A DNA stretch of 64,000 nt from Cristatella mucedo (GCA_009760855.2 WPIO01000008.1:10273001-10337000), one strand, 5' to 3'. Counted from the first letter of the stretch, positions 46,290 through 56,852 are shown. Translations and numbers: made by a program. Notes: generated by a model not told the origin, from the sequence alone.

Positions 46290-47240
46290 ATCGCGGCTAA
46301 CGCCGTACTCGGCAACTTATTAGCGAGTCATAACTTGAGAGAAATTATATATGCATTCAATTATTGACGAGTGAGCTTTGACCGCTGCTCTGCTCACCCG
46401 ACGACCGACCACGCTGTGCGAGGTGTGGAAACATCAAGATTGTAACAGGCAGCTCAGCGTCGCATCGGTAAGGCAGCGTACTGTGTACTCCTCTAGGCAG
46501 GACTACACCTTTCAATGGCTCATAGCCCGACGTCAGCTTGTTTACTAACTTCCTGGTCACGAAAACGTATCGGAACCGTGTAGGACTACTCATCGGAAGC
46601 ACATAGCGCCATCTCTCTAAGCTTTTGTGGATTGTTCTCTCGCTAAAGGCAGGACTGAAACCTAAATCGATGAATCATTAGTTTGAAAACCCTGCCTCTT
46701 TCTCGAGTCACCACCTGGCTCCTGATAAGCTGATAATCTCGCACCCGCCACGATAAGTTTCCTAAATGCAGGAAGTAGCTGGCGACAAAGGCGACCTTAT
46801 GGCAATGTCGTACATGAACTCCTGCATGGATGGTGGAGCTTTAGCTAATGCAATCAAAGGGACTTAAAGAGCATCATTGCGCATGAATCCTTTCGTAGCT
46901 AAGGCACACGAAATAGTGGGCAAATAGAGCACAGTCTCTTCATACTTCCCTTCGGAGAGCCACGCAATAGTGAACTGCTGAATCTTTCGGAAATTGTGGA
47001 CTTCCGGTAGTGCTCATTTTGGACGGCCGCTGCTACAACAGCACCCATCGATGAATAAAAGGCGTCCGGATAACAACGCTGTGGAAAACAGAGCCTTTGG
47101 CGTTCGAAGGGTCCCGTGGCCCTACCACACGAGGATCTGTCTCCTCCGTGCACTCTCTCTGAATAGCACTCCACATTTAGCTGCAAGAACGACGGGGTCA
47201 TGGATGAGCTGTACTTCCGTCGAATAGCAATGTATTGCAA
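46290..47240. other. No recognisable gene
   Basis: No recognised motif. Confidence 0.5.
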
Positions 47241-47244
47241 CTGT

Positions 47245-47840
47245 AATGTATATCCGTCTGTAACTCCAAAAAGCCATAAAGACTAAGTAGGTGTTACGCA
47301 GGAGAGTTTTGTATCCACAAAGCCATAAAGACTAAATGGTTGCTAAGCAGGAGAGCTTTGTATAGCGCCCCCTCAACCTAAGCGGCTTTCGGTACGCATT
47401 CGGTTGCCAACAGACTTCACCTCACCCAAAATAGACATAATGGGAAGCATAGCAGAGTCAGGAGAGCAGTTGAGGTAGTGAGTACCCTAGAAGTAGTAGC
47501 TCAGGACCGCTGAAAAGGATGAGCCATAGTCGGCAGCAGAAGAGTAGTTGTCGTTTCTTAAGAATTATGGAAGGGAGTTCCACAGTCTAGAACCTGCAGA
47601 GCTAAAGCTTCTGTCGCCAACGGTCTTCAAGCAAAGGAATGGAACAGCTCATTTATTGTCCACACAGGACCTGAGGGCGCGAAGAGGATGAAACTGGTGC
47701 AGCAGTTAAGCGAGGTACGAAGGAGCCAAGACGTGGCCTTGGCCTTGTGGGGCAGCGTAAGAACCTTGCTCTGTATCCGTTGCTCAACCGGCAGTCATCC
47801 TAGCTCTTTTCGCAAAGGAGCTCGTCAGGTCTCCGTAGCC
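47245..47840 (-). mobile_element. LINE B copy, 3' part
   Basis: It is reversed relative to the 41055 copy: TATCCGTCTGTAACTCC at the 3' terminus, then UTR, GGAACTCC-like (WNSLP) words at 47570, and GTTGCTCAACCGGCAG (the VEQRIQ block) near 47790. A partly duplicated segment of about 57 bp (AAGCCATAAAGACTAA repeated at 47268 and 47323) sits in its 3' UTR. Confidence 0.8.
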
Positions 47841-47885
47841 ATTTTTAATGACAAAGTTAGTCAATCCCTATGGTAAAAGTAAATA

Positions 47886-47942
47886 AGTTCTTTTAGTGCG
47901 CTATCGCAATTTTCTTTTAGAGCGCTATAGCAATTTGCTTGT
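47886..47942. repeat. Short imperfect tandem repeat
   Basis: CTTTTAGTGCGCTATCGCAA and CTTTTAGAGCGCTATAGCAA, each followed by TTT, lie about 26 bp apart. Confidence 0.85.
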
Positions 47943-48248
47943 TTTGCTGTATTTCCTCAGCTGCCGAAACCTCTTACATATTTTCCGTTGATTTATTTTT
48001 CACCTCATTGCATATCGGCGTTTACTTTCTTTGAACGCACATCCCACTTTTACCTATGCGGAACGATCTATCGTGCGGCGTAAAAGGCGCCTGACAAGTA
48101 ACATTGAGATCGTCGAGTGCAGGAAGGAGTAGGAGGACGGACGTTACAAGCAGCTATGCCCTGTGCGCCACCCCCACCCCCCCGGACGGCCGATATCTTT
48201 TCTGACCAGATCAGGTACCACAGTGCGACCAAGACTGGAGTGCTGGCT

Positions 48249-48250
<2 letters not shown>

Positions 48251-48295
<45 letters not shown>
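48251..48295. repeat. (CCG)15 trinucleotide repeat
   Basis: Fifteen uninterrupted CCG units in a locally CpG-rich block (about 48110-48600). One frame gives poly-Ala on one strand and poly-Gly on the other. I could not defend a gene around it. Confidence 0.95.
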
Positions 48296-48599
48296 ACAAG
48301 TGTCGCGAAACTGCGTCGTTGTGCGTACCGCGTAGACTCGCCACAGAGAGGGCCACCGTGGACTTATCTAGAGGAGGCGCCCGGTGGGCAGCATCGGAAC
48401 CGCCTACTTCACCACGACGCGTCGTAAGTCAGATCCTGGAGGCGGGGAGGAGAGGGGGAGCTAGATTCGGTCGGCGCTGAAGCTGTTCTGGCCGTCCGTC
48501 AGCCGGCGGCCGCCTCAGACCGGCTGCGAGACCGACAGCCTGTCACGTGCTGATGAGATCATTTGACGGATGCGCATTGACCTTGCAGCGCTGTGTATG

Positions 48600-48955
48600 C
48601 GCGCTGGGTGAGCAGCACTGCCGGAGGTCCGGTGAGATCTGAGTGCATGAGAAGCCCTGCAGCCCTTGCGATCCCGGGAGGTTTAGTAAGGACGCCTTAG
48701 CTATTGGCGGCTATTCGCTCACCGAGAGGCCTTTTGTGGTTAGACCAGCAAATGTGTGCAGCTAGCTGGTCAGCCACTGCCGTCCCACCCGTTGACGGCG
48801 ACGTGGTGGGTCATGGTCTGCAGCTCATGTTCGCTAACCGTGCCCGTACTGTACATATTGCCAGAGGTAGCAGTTTTAACTCCTGTGCTCTAGATTAATC
48901 GTCCGCAAACGGTGCATAGCTTGGCCGCTCAGCTGGTCGTCGTCAACGGCCATTT
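48600..48955. other. No recognisable gene
   Basis: Nothing recognised. Confidence 0.5.
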
Positions 48956-48959
48956 CACA

Positions 48960-49330
48960 CCGCCTCTGTTTGAGCTTCGCTGGCTCCCAGAGAGTATCTA
49001 TAATCGATTTCACGATCCCCAGTCTGGCTGACGGGTCATTTCGCTCACTTCCACCAGCCTTGACCTATCCAGCCTCCTTGCTCTCCTCCAGTGAAAGCTC
49101 TCACAACACCCACTCCTCAGCATCTTGTCAGCACACCGTCCCTCGTAATAAATAAAAATCTGTCGGCGATCCGACCTTCAGCGAATATGCACAAAAAGTC
49201 TCGAACTCGCCTCCGGCTACTGTGGTCGCTACCTGCACTGACATTGAGTCTTCAAGGTCTCGCTACAGACTTTTATGTTCCGGTCAGCTCGCACTTCAAC
49301 CCGGTGAACTTGTTCTTTGTTTAGTCATGT
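48960..49330 (+). pseudogene. Decayed LINE C-terminal remnant (uncertain)
   Basis: Scattered matches in shifting frames: a LRWLPES-like start near 48975, then a leucine/serine-rich stretch, and VFKVSLQTFMF near 49240-49270, comparable to the FKxxLKTxLF end of CR1/L2 elements. Chance resemblance is possible. Confidence 0.35.
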
Positions 49331-49477
49331 ACGTTTTGCGTCCGTACCTGTGTATGATTCAGTGCATTTTACGAGCCAGAGATAGCCATGAGTATTTTTA
49401 TATTTGCTTTAGCGTTCTGGACTAAGCATTATACTTCAATCTATATCTGTATCTTTGTGAATCAGTATCTTCATCAC

Positions 49478-50160
49478 AAACTCCACAAAGCCACAAAGAC
49501 AACGTGGATGTTACGAAGGAGAGATTTGTGTAACGCACTCACAGCCTGAGCGGCTTTCGGTACGCATTCGGTAGCCAAAAGGCTTCGTCTCACGCAGCAA
49601 AGAGAAAGTGGGAAGCATAGCTGAGTCAGGTGATAAAAACTCTGCTCTGTATCCATTGATCAACCTGCAGCCATCCTAGGTCATTTAGCAAAGGAGACAC
49701 GTTGTTTCACCTCTGGGATACACAAACTAGCCTTGCAGCCACATTCATCGCCAGCTGCAGAGGCCTAGTGGCTTTTTTCGGTAGCCCAGCCAAAATGGAA
49801 CTACAGTAATCTAACCGAGATAGAACTAAGGAGCCAGTAAAATTATTTGCACACCGCCGTGGAAGACAGTTCCTAATCTTAGACAGGTATCGGGCGTGAT
49901 GGCAAGCTGTGGAAGCATTCTTTTCAACGAAGCGTTCCAAATTTAGTCAGCGGTCGAAGACGACGCCTAAATTCCGAGCACGTGGTGACGGTCGCAGAAC
50001 AGCATCACCAATTAGAAGAGCAACGACTTCTATTCTAGCCACACGCTTAGGATGTCCTCTCAGCGGCAGTTCCATATTATCGTCGTTTAGTTCAAGGCAA
50101 CTTGCTTGCATCAATACCGAGCGTCTGCAAGGCAAGCATTCATTTGTCGGTCACTGTGGC
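49478..50160 (-). mobile_element. LINE B copy with internal deletion in the C-terminus
   Basis: The 3' UTR (49482-49630) joins abruptly to coding sequence at about 49632. The minus-strand frames read up from there: MNVAARLVCVSQR, SLVLSRLDYCSSILAGLP, ARNLGVVFDR and a MQASCLELNDDNME block near 50090. The WNSLP-containing end is missing. Confidence 0.8.
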
Positions 50161-50164
50161 AGGT

Positions 50165-50580
50165 TCTACTCGTTTTGTTTGGCATGCCTTATAATTTGCC
50201 TGTCCGTAACCTTGGTAAATGACTCTCTAGCAGCGAGTTTTACTGCTCCTGGGTAGAGATCGGGTTCTCGTAGGGTGCTATACAAGTAGATTTATCCTTC
50301 TTTGTACATATAATCTTCTTTCCTTGTAGCACAGAGTCACCTCCTAGCAGGATTTTGCGCGCTAAAAATTTCAGCTGACGGCGAGCCGCGTTTGCCATCG
50401 CTAACTATTGCTCCGCTCTAGGTCGTAAAAACTAAATAATAATTAGCCGAATCGCTTCAGATGTACGTGCATAGCACGTCGACCTGCGAAAGCAAGAGGG
50501 GGTGACAGGCACACCAGCTGGCCCTCTTTGACTGGCGTCTAGCTGCGGTGGCGGAATGAGAAAGCGGCGCGAGCGTTAGC
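50165..50580. other. No recognisable gene
   Basis: Nothing recognised. Confidence 0.45.
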
Positions 50581-50582
50581 CA

Positions 50583-50670
50583 GAAGAAGTAGTCCGCGTG
50601 TCGGCGCTGCTTCAACGCAGGCGCTCGAAGAAGTAGTCCGCGTGTCGGCGCTGCTTCAACGCAGGCGCGC
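50583..50670. repeat. Perfect 44-bp tandem duplication
   Basis: GAAGAAGTAGTCCGCGTGTC and the following 24 bases are repeated head to tail (50583-50626, then 50627-50670). The unit is essentially identical. Confidence 0.9.
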
Positions 50671-50674
50671 GTGT

Positions 50675-51345
50675 CTGTTAAAACGCGCCCCGTCCCGAGG
50701 CCATTCAGTCCGAGCGACTGGCTTGTCAGCTGTTTAGTTTGCAGGCACGGCAGTTCACGACCCGGTCTTGCGAGCCCTAGCTCGAGGTCGCTTTCGAATG
50801 AATCGCAAGCGTGCGTCAGCGGCGTCACTCCCTTAAACAGTCGCCATGAATGTATTAGCCCTACTTACACCAGCCCTACTGGTGCTACCGGCTGAACCGG
50901 CGGCACCGGCGGCAAACCCGGCGAGGCCAGAGCCGTTACGCAGGGCAGTAAACGAAGTCTATCCCTTTCTGCGGCGGCTACGGACGTTACGAGTGTAGTC
51001 ATTCCCGATGTACCACCCCGCCTCTTGGTTTTAGCGTGACGCTCAGAAAGCAGGCGCATTCGACATAAAAACAAACGTGCTGTGAACTCCCGTTTGCGAA
51101 TGGCCGGTCCTTATTTACGTACGATCTGTGAATTATTAGTAACAGGACAATCGCTCACAGTTTGAGGAAAATCGACGTGTAATTGCAGCCAGGTATGTGC
51201 CTGTGGAAGGGGGCTATAGGTTGAAAGCCTCTAGTCGGTTCAGTTGAGATGGGAGGGGCCGGAATGCCCCGACCCTAAGCCAAAGCCGTTTGAACTCCTC
51301 TTAGCTCAAAGGGGAAGGGCCGGGGTGTCTTGATACGTGCGGCAG
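50675..51345. other. No recognisable gene
   Basis: ACCGGCGG-type words occur near 50890-50920. No family motif. Confidence 0.45.
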
Positions 51346-51349
51346 CTCT

Positions 51350-51800
51350 AAGAATAATAATAGTAACTAGAGCCTGCGGACTCGCTTCGCTGAGTCTTAG
51401 TAGAAAGACAATATTGTAATACACCATGCGATGTAGCAAACTCATTGCCGCGTGACGAAGTGTGCCGTCTTGCCACGTGACGTAAGTGCACCATTTCGCC
51501 GCGTGATGGATTTTCTCGCTTTGCTAATGACGAGCAGCTGACTGCCTGTGGACTCGCTTCGCTGAGTTGCAGTAGTTGAAAGCGTAACTGAAGACAACGC
51601 TGCCCCATCTTGGCACTTGGCAGAAGTAGCCATCTTGCCACGCGACGCAACTGCTTCATCTTGCGGCGTGACGGACTTTCTTGCTTTAATCAGTAGAGAC
51701 ACGTAGTTTCGCACGTAAAAGTAGGAACGCTGCGCTCTGACTCGCAGGCCAAGGTCAGAGGGGTGCCATCTTGTCGCTTGATTGACTTCTCGTTTTAATT
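51350..51800. repeat. Unclassified dispersed repeat, about two and a half tandem units
   Basis: The units are built from the words CTGTGGACTCGCTTCGCTGA, ATCTTGCCACGTGACG and GGACTTTCTCGCTTT/AATTAGTAGAG, at about 51375, 51550 and 51735. The same word order recurs at 63085-63250, which shows that it is dispersed. No terminal inverted repeat or coding frame was found. Confidence 0.65.
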
Positions 51801-52006
51801 AATAGCGTACACAATCGTACTCAGCAACGTGTAATTCTTAACTCATGTCAGACGTTAACTTAAACACGAATTCCTGTCGTCTGCGATTCAGGAACGCAGT
51901 GCTTCGATTGGCTAACGTCATGGCTGGCGGCCAGCTGCAGAAAGGCTTCGCTCTGATTTTCCCTAGCCAAGGTCGGAAGGCCACCATCTAGACGCGTTCT
52001 CGCTTG

Positions 52007-52180
52007 GTGAGACGTAATGGCAAACTGGGTAAGGCGGCTGCTTTCGGGACCTCATTGCGAAGGTCTTAGATTCGAATCTTGCAGTGCGCAATCCTTTATT
52101 TGCCACTGCAAGTGGCATTGATAGCCGTATAGGCTCTTCTGTCGCAAAAAAGCTGTTAAATGAGCTAATATGTTTTTATT
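52007..52180 (+). mobile_element. SINE A copy
   Basis: Head TGAGACGTAATGGCAAACTGG, altered B box GATTCGAATC, and body words GCAATCCTTTATTTGCCACT and GGCTCTTCTGTCGC. The tail is shortened. Confidence 0.8.
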
Positions 52181-52687
52181 GATTAGGGATAGTAATACGT
52201 TTCTACAGCTCACTCAGACTACTAAATCTATTTCTGGAATATTCAGAGATCGTTTTAAGAAAAATGATCACAACGATAGTGGTGATGACATTCGCAAAAA
52301 TCAGCAAGCATAATGTTGTTACAGGTAACTTGCAGTGGCGGAGAAAATGGAAGCCGGAAGGAAAACCCTCCGGCGGGGCTCCGAGGTCGAGCGTTCCTAA
52401 CTCCTGCGTCCCAAAGCATGGCTAAAAACCTTGCGTTTAAACTTAACACAATTAGAAGCCTCCAACTTCATGTCGGAAAAACGCTGCGATATTGCGCTAT
52501 AAGGTTTTGCTAATTGTCCGTCCAGCCAAACCTATATAAAAAAGAAATGTTGGTCCTGCCGCATGCAAGACGTGTCGTAACAAAGCACTACCCCCGCGTA
52601 GGTCGTAACCCGCGCCTAAAACTCCTGGCTCTGCCAATGCTCATCTGTGGTCTTTGTTTAGATGTTATGTTAGGTGTTATATCTATG

Positions 52688-52915
52688 CTATCTTATTAAT
52701 TTACGTCCATGTAACGCGTCAGCTTTTGTCTGCAGACTACACCTCAGGGTCGGCAGATTACACCACCGGGCATTCACACGTCCGTAATGGCCATGCACAT
52801 GCTGAAGGCTAGCACGAATCGTCAGGGATTTAGGAGGCACATTGCATAGACTGCGGGTGCCGCCCATCCGAAAAATAACATGTTCCGGGTATTTGACCAA
52901 TAAAATAGGCTGCAA
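52688..52915 (-). CDS. Small ORF conserved in both duplicates (copy 1), unknown
   Basis: A 75-codon frame from ATG to stop. It resembles no family I recognise. Compared with its twin at 54402-54629 there are six nucleotide differences, four silent and two changing a residue (H to Y, G to R). That is too few to prove coding, but it does not look random. No membrane segment or signal peptide is evident. Confidence 0.25.
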   Translation of the reverse strand: MQPILLVKYPEHVIFRMGGTRSLCNVPPKSLTIRASLQHVHGHYGRVNARWCNLPTLRCSLQTKADALHGRKLIR

Positions 52916-53044
52916 ATGATGTGAAACTATTTAAGAAACAGTCAGCGAGTCCGAAAATACGTTTCGATTCTTGCAGCGATGCGGCTAGTCAAAAGACCAA
53001 GTAGGCGCCGCCACGTCCTCGGAATACCGGTTCGCAAAAAAGAT

Positions 53045-53483
53045 ACGAGTTGATTCAACAGCCGCTTTTGTGTAGCGACAGAAGAGCCTTTGCGGCTATC
53101 ACCAGAGCCAGCAGCGGCAATAAAGGATTGCCATCCGAAGGCTTCGAATGAATGACCTGGTGACCGATGGGCACGACCCGACCCTCGCGACCCTGAGACC
53201 GACCCTTCCGACCCCGATGTCGTGACAGTCGTGACACAACCTCCTTCCAGAGTTTCTCGTTCAGACATCGTGACGTCACGACGGTAGCCATCGCGGCTCT
53301 TTGCGGCTATCACCAGAGCTAGCAGCGGCAATAAAAGATAGCCAGCCGCGGGCTTCGAATGAACGACCTCGTGACCGACCCTCATGACCCGGAAATTAAC
53401 CCTCGTGAGAGTCGTGGACACGACCTCTTTCCAGAGGTTTTCGGTCCTGATGCCGTGACGTCACCTAGCATGCCATCACGGCT
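53045..53483 (-). mobile_element. Two SINE A-derived pieces in tandem
   Basis: The tail GAGTTGATTCAACAGCCGCT and body (TTTGCGGCTATCACCAGAGC) occur twice (53045-53290 and 53291-53483). Each has a decayed B box and expanded ACCCTCACGACC-type words between the boxes. The head end reads CTAGCATGCCATCACGGCTC. Confidence 0.7.
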
Positions 53484-53494
53484 CATCAAAAATA

Positions 53495-53566
53495 CTTGTT
53501 GGCGGGAATTTGAGCCCCGGTCTCTCGCGTGACAGGCGGGGATAATAACCACTATACTAACAAGGA
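53495..53566 (-). pseudogene. tRNA-Asp(GTC) pseudogene
   Basis: It keeps the 72-nt length, D arm and anticodon loop CTGTCAC. The anticodon stem is mismatched (CCCGC/GCGAG), the T loop is changed to CTCAAAT, and the 3' acceptor strand (CCAACAA) fails to pair with TCCTTGT at three positions. It is the decayed twin of the gene at 55025. Confidence 0.8.
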
Positions 53567-54401
53567 CTTCTCAGAGATCACAGGTCAAGACAACGGGTGC
53601 GTTGATTTATCGGCGCACGAAGCTATACAATAAAATCGCCAGTATTTTCCAAATAAATTTTCAAAAGAAGTATCTCGAGAGCGGCTGATTATGTGCATTA
53701 GCCTCGCACGGCAGTGGCTGTGACCAAGAGTGACAGTGGGCGCGTCCGTCGGAGATCTTTTGGTCCGAATGACACGTCGCGCGTAGACAGATAGCCTGCG
53801 TCGGCGTGCTTCCGTCGCGGACGAAGGCTCCGCGTCGGCCGCGCGCCATACGGCCAAGACGACTCGTTCGCGAAGGAACTTTGACCTGGAGCGCTGCTCA
53901 GCGGACGCGAGCGTCGACTCTGCGCTTTCTGCAATTGCTCCTCTCAGGTGAGTCCAAGGTATTTTACAGACGTTCACTTTTCTAATAAGAATAATCACAC
54001 GGTTAGTGCTAACAACGTGCACGCGTTCGGAAAGCATGACATTGTTAAAGGTAACCTGCAGTGGTTGAGCCATTGGGACCGGGGACATTTGTTCGCCCCC
54101 TACGGCGAGGCACCGACCTCGACCTTCCCCGACTCATATGCTCCGAACCGTCACTGAAGATGACATTATGCTTTCGATTCACTCAACGAGCAGCCACCAT
54201 GTTCGCGTAGCGCAAACACTACGATTTTGCGCTATAATGTTTCGTTAATTGTGCGTCTAGCCCCGTGTAACCAAAAAAATATTTGGGTCTTACCCGCTAT
54301 TAAGACATTTTCCAGGTCGTAGCCCCACGTTAAGATAATTGACCCGCAACGAGTAGTTCTGTTGTGCTTGTATAGATGTTATGTTAGGTGTTATATCTAC
54401 G

Positions 54402-54629
54402 TTATCTTATTAATTTACGTCTATGTAACGCGTCAGCTTTTGTCTGCAGACTACACCTCAGGGTTGGCAGATTGCACCACCGGGCGTTCACACGTCCGTA
54501 ATAGCCATGCACATGCTGAAGGCTAGCACGAATCGTTAGGGATTTAGGAGGCACATTGCATAGACTGCGGGTGCCGCCCATCCGAAAAATAACATGTTCC
54601 GGGTATTTGACCAATAAAATAGGCTGCAA
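54402..54629 (-). CDS. Small ORF conserved in both duplicates (copy 2), unknown
   Basis: Twin of the 75-codon frame at 52688-52915, same length and ends. Function unknown. Retention of the frame may simply reflect the recent duplication. Confidence 0.25.
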   Translation of the reverse strand: MQPILLVKYPEHVIFRMGGTRSLCNVPPKSLTIRASLQHVHGYYGRVNARWCNLPTLRCSLQTKADALHRRKLIR

Positions 54630-54767
54630 ATGATGTGAAACTATTTAAGAAACAGTCAGCGAGTCCGAAAATACGTTTCGATTCTTGCAGCGATGCGGCT
54701 AGTCGAAAGACCAAGCGGACGCCGCCACGTCCTCGGCATACCGGTTCGCAAAAAAGATACGAGCTGA

Positions 54768-55015
54768 TTCAACAGCCGCTTTTGTGTAGCGACAGAAGAG
54801 CCTTTGCGGCTATCACCAGAGCCAGCAGCGGCAATAAAGGATTGCCATCCGCAGGCTTCGAATGAATGACCTCGTGACCGATGGGCACGACCCAACCCTC
54901 ACGACCCCGAGACCGACCCTCACGACCCCGAGGTCGTAACAGTCGAGACACAACCTCCTTCCAGTGTTTTTTGTCCAGGCATCGTGACGTCACGACGGTA
55001 GCTATTGCGGCTTAT
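54768..55015 (-). mobile_element. SINE A-derived piece
   Basis: Same altered SINE A subtype as at 53045, with tail GAGCTGATTCAACAGCCGCT and CCTCACGACCCCGAG repeats between the promoter boxes. It lies directly downstream of the tRNA-Asp gene on the same strand. Confidence 0.7.
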
Positions 55016-55016
55016 C

Positions 55017-55022
55017 AAAAAA
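55017..55022 (-). terminator. Pol III T6 terminator of tRNA-Asp
   Basis: Six consecutive T on the minus strand, two bases past the tRNA discriminator. Confidence 0.85.
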
Positions 55023-55024
55023 CA

Positions 55025-55096
55025 CTCCTTGGCGGGGAATTGAACCCCGGTCTCCCGCGTGACAGGCGGGGATACTAACCACTATACTACCAAGGA
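55025..55096 (-). tRNA. tRNA-Asp (anticodon GTC)
   Basis: A complete cloverleaf of 72 nt. Acceptor TCCTTGG pairs fully with CCAAGGA, and the discriminator is G as in tRNA-Asp. D arm GTAT...TATC; anticodon stem CCCGC/GCGGG around CTGTCAC with anticodon GTC. T stem CGGGG/CCCCG around TTCAATT. No intron. The A box (TAGTATAGTGG) and B box (GGTTCAATTCC) are standard internal Pol III promoter elements. A run of six T (55017-55022, minus strand) follows as terminator. It delivers aspartate at GAC/GAU codons. Confidence 0.95.
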
Positions 55097-55504
55097 TTTC
55101 TGAGTGTCAATGTTACGACTTTGGCTTAACTTGCTTTATCGGCTCGCGATGCTTTATAATAAAGTCGCCAGTATTTTTTAAATAAATTTTCAAAGCAATA
55201 TTTCGACAGCGGCTGATTGTGTGCATGAGCCTCGCATGACAGTAGCTGTGACAGAGAGCGACAGTCGGCGCGTCTGTTGGCAATCTTGTGGCGCGAAGGA
55301 CACGTCGCTCATAGATAGCTATGGCCTGTGTCGGTGTGCTTCCGCCGCGGACGAAGGCGCCGCGTCGGCTGAGCGTGCGATAGGGTTAAGACGACTAGTT
55401 CGCGAAGAACCTTTGACCTCGAGCGCTGCTCAGCTGATGCGAGCGTGGACGCTGCAGGTTCTGTGACTCCTCCCTATCAGCAGATACGGAGACAGCCGAC
55501 TAGC

Positions 55505-55620
55505 CGTCACGATTCAATCGAGTTTCCCTTTGCAGCAAATGTAAAGCGCCTAGGAAGAGATTGAGTTCTCTGAGGGCGCTTTATCAAGTGCATTATTATT
55601 ATTATTATTATTAGCATTAT
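55505..55620 (+). mobile_element. LINE A tail-only insertion
   Basis: The last 115 bp of LINE A: CCTTTGCAGCAAATG, an intact stem-loop (AAAGCGCC...GGCGCTTT) and (ATT)n. It sits at the end of duplication copy 2. Confidence 0.88.
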
Positions 55621-55717
55621 TAGCTTACGTTTAAACTGTTGGGCCTTTGGATTAATTGCAGTGCATAATACGCTTCTTGAAGCATCCGCTTGGATAAACG
55701 CAAAGTCGTACTTCTCC

Positions 55718-55790
55718 GCCGGTTAGCTAATCGGATAAGAGCGTGCCGATCGCTCATTTCACAGGTTGCCAGGTTACCAGCCGGGCTCGC
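55718..55790 (+). pseudogene. tRNA-like remnant
   Basis: GCCGGTTAGCTAATCGGATA fits an acceptor plus D arm with an A box, and GGTTACCAGCC is a damaged B box at the right distance. The stems do not close, so this is a decayed tRNA or SINE head. It resembles Ile-type tRNA at the 5' end only. Confidence 0.35.
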
Positions 55791-55794
55791 TTTG

Positions 55795-56765
55795 CTCTAG
55801 CTCGCTTCCTGCTGCGGAGCCAGAATAAATTCCGATTGCAAACTCTCGTCGAACTAGCAGTTTCCATATGCATTCGAAACTCTTAAACTTGTTCGCTTTC
55901 TCTCTGGAATCACATTGGCTACACGGACGATCTGTCTGAAGATTCATGAGAGAGTTCAATCTAGACTGCATCTGTACTGGTTTACCGGCCTCGCTTCGAA
56001 TTCAAACTGGGGAGAGCATGAACGATCTGACACAGTCATAACATCGTTTGAGATCAAGCTAGCGTCGGGAATAATAGCAGTAACCCCGTTTAACACAACT
56101 TTCTAACCTGCGCAGTTAGCTTTGAGTTTTCCTAATTACTTCCGTTGCTAAAGTACCGTATTAGACCATCATTCCTCTTTAAAAAATTCAGTTTTTTGAC
56201 GAGGAATGTGATGAGCTTGAAACTAGCCCCTGTCTGGTTGGAAGGCAAATATAATTATCTAGGTATCGTAGTTCGCATTTAGCTGTACAGAACACCAAAT
56301 GAATACAATTATCATATATTTACGATGATTTTAAAAAAGCGTGTGTGACGCTTTGCGTGACTATTACTTTTGCACTCTCATCTAAAAATACTTTCTCGAG
56401 CCTAGATATTAAAAGCTCAGCATTGCCCTGAGCAAGAGCGATGTCTCAGATTAGATCGTTGAATTCTTTCTGCCTTATGAAGTAAGGATTTTCCGCCTCA
56501 GCCTCGTCGGAGAAATAGGAATCTGGATCTTGAACATCCTTCTCGTTCTAGCGTGTGGAACTCTCTTGAAGATGGTTGATACCTCTGCGGAGAGGTAGGG
56601 GTGGGGAGCTCATAGCGATCTGGTCATGAACGATGGATGTAGAAATGTTTGCGCACATTATGGAGGCGCACTCATATCTACTTCACGCTTAGATGGGTCC
56701 GCCATGCAGCAGTAGCAGCTGCTTGAGTAGCAGCTGCTCAGTCAATTGTTGCCAAACTCTTCTCG
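55795..56765. other. No recognisable gene
   Basis: Nothing recognised. Confidence 0.5.
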
Positions 56766-56771
56766 TAGAGC

Positions 56772-56772
56772 T

Positions 56773-56846
<74 letters not shown>
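56772..56846. repeat. (CT)n microsatellite
   Basis: About 37 CT units. Confidence 0.97.

Positions 56847-56849
<3 letters not shown>

Positions 56850-56852
<3 letters not shown>

Larger units (their letters stand above)
52240..53945. repeat. Tandem duplication, copy 1 (about 1.7 kb)
   Basis: This segment matches 53946-55470 in the same order and orientation. The best-conserved part, 52655-53040, differs by only a few percent from 54370-54755. It carries an extra SINE A-derived piece of about 183 bp absent from copy 2, and a decayed tRNA-Asp. Confidence 0.85.
53946..55470. repeat. Tandem duplication, copy 2 (about 1.5 kb)
   Basis: Second unit of the duplication. It has the intact tRNA-Asp and one SINE A piece. 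The far end (55110-55440) matches 53590-53900 with more divergence than the middle. Confidence 0.85.

Noticed and set aside
53585-54088. 167-codon minus-strand frame in the duplication
   Set aside because: The frame is not preserved in the twin unit (55110-55470), so coding is unlikely.
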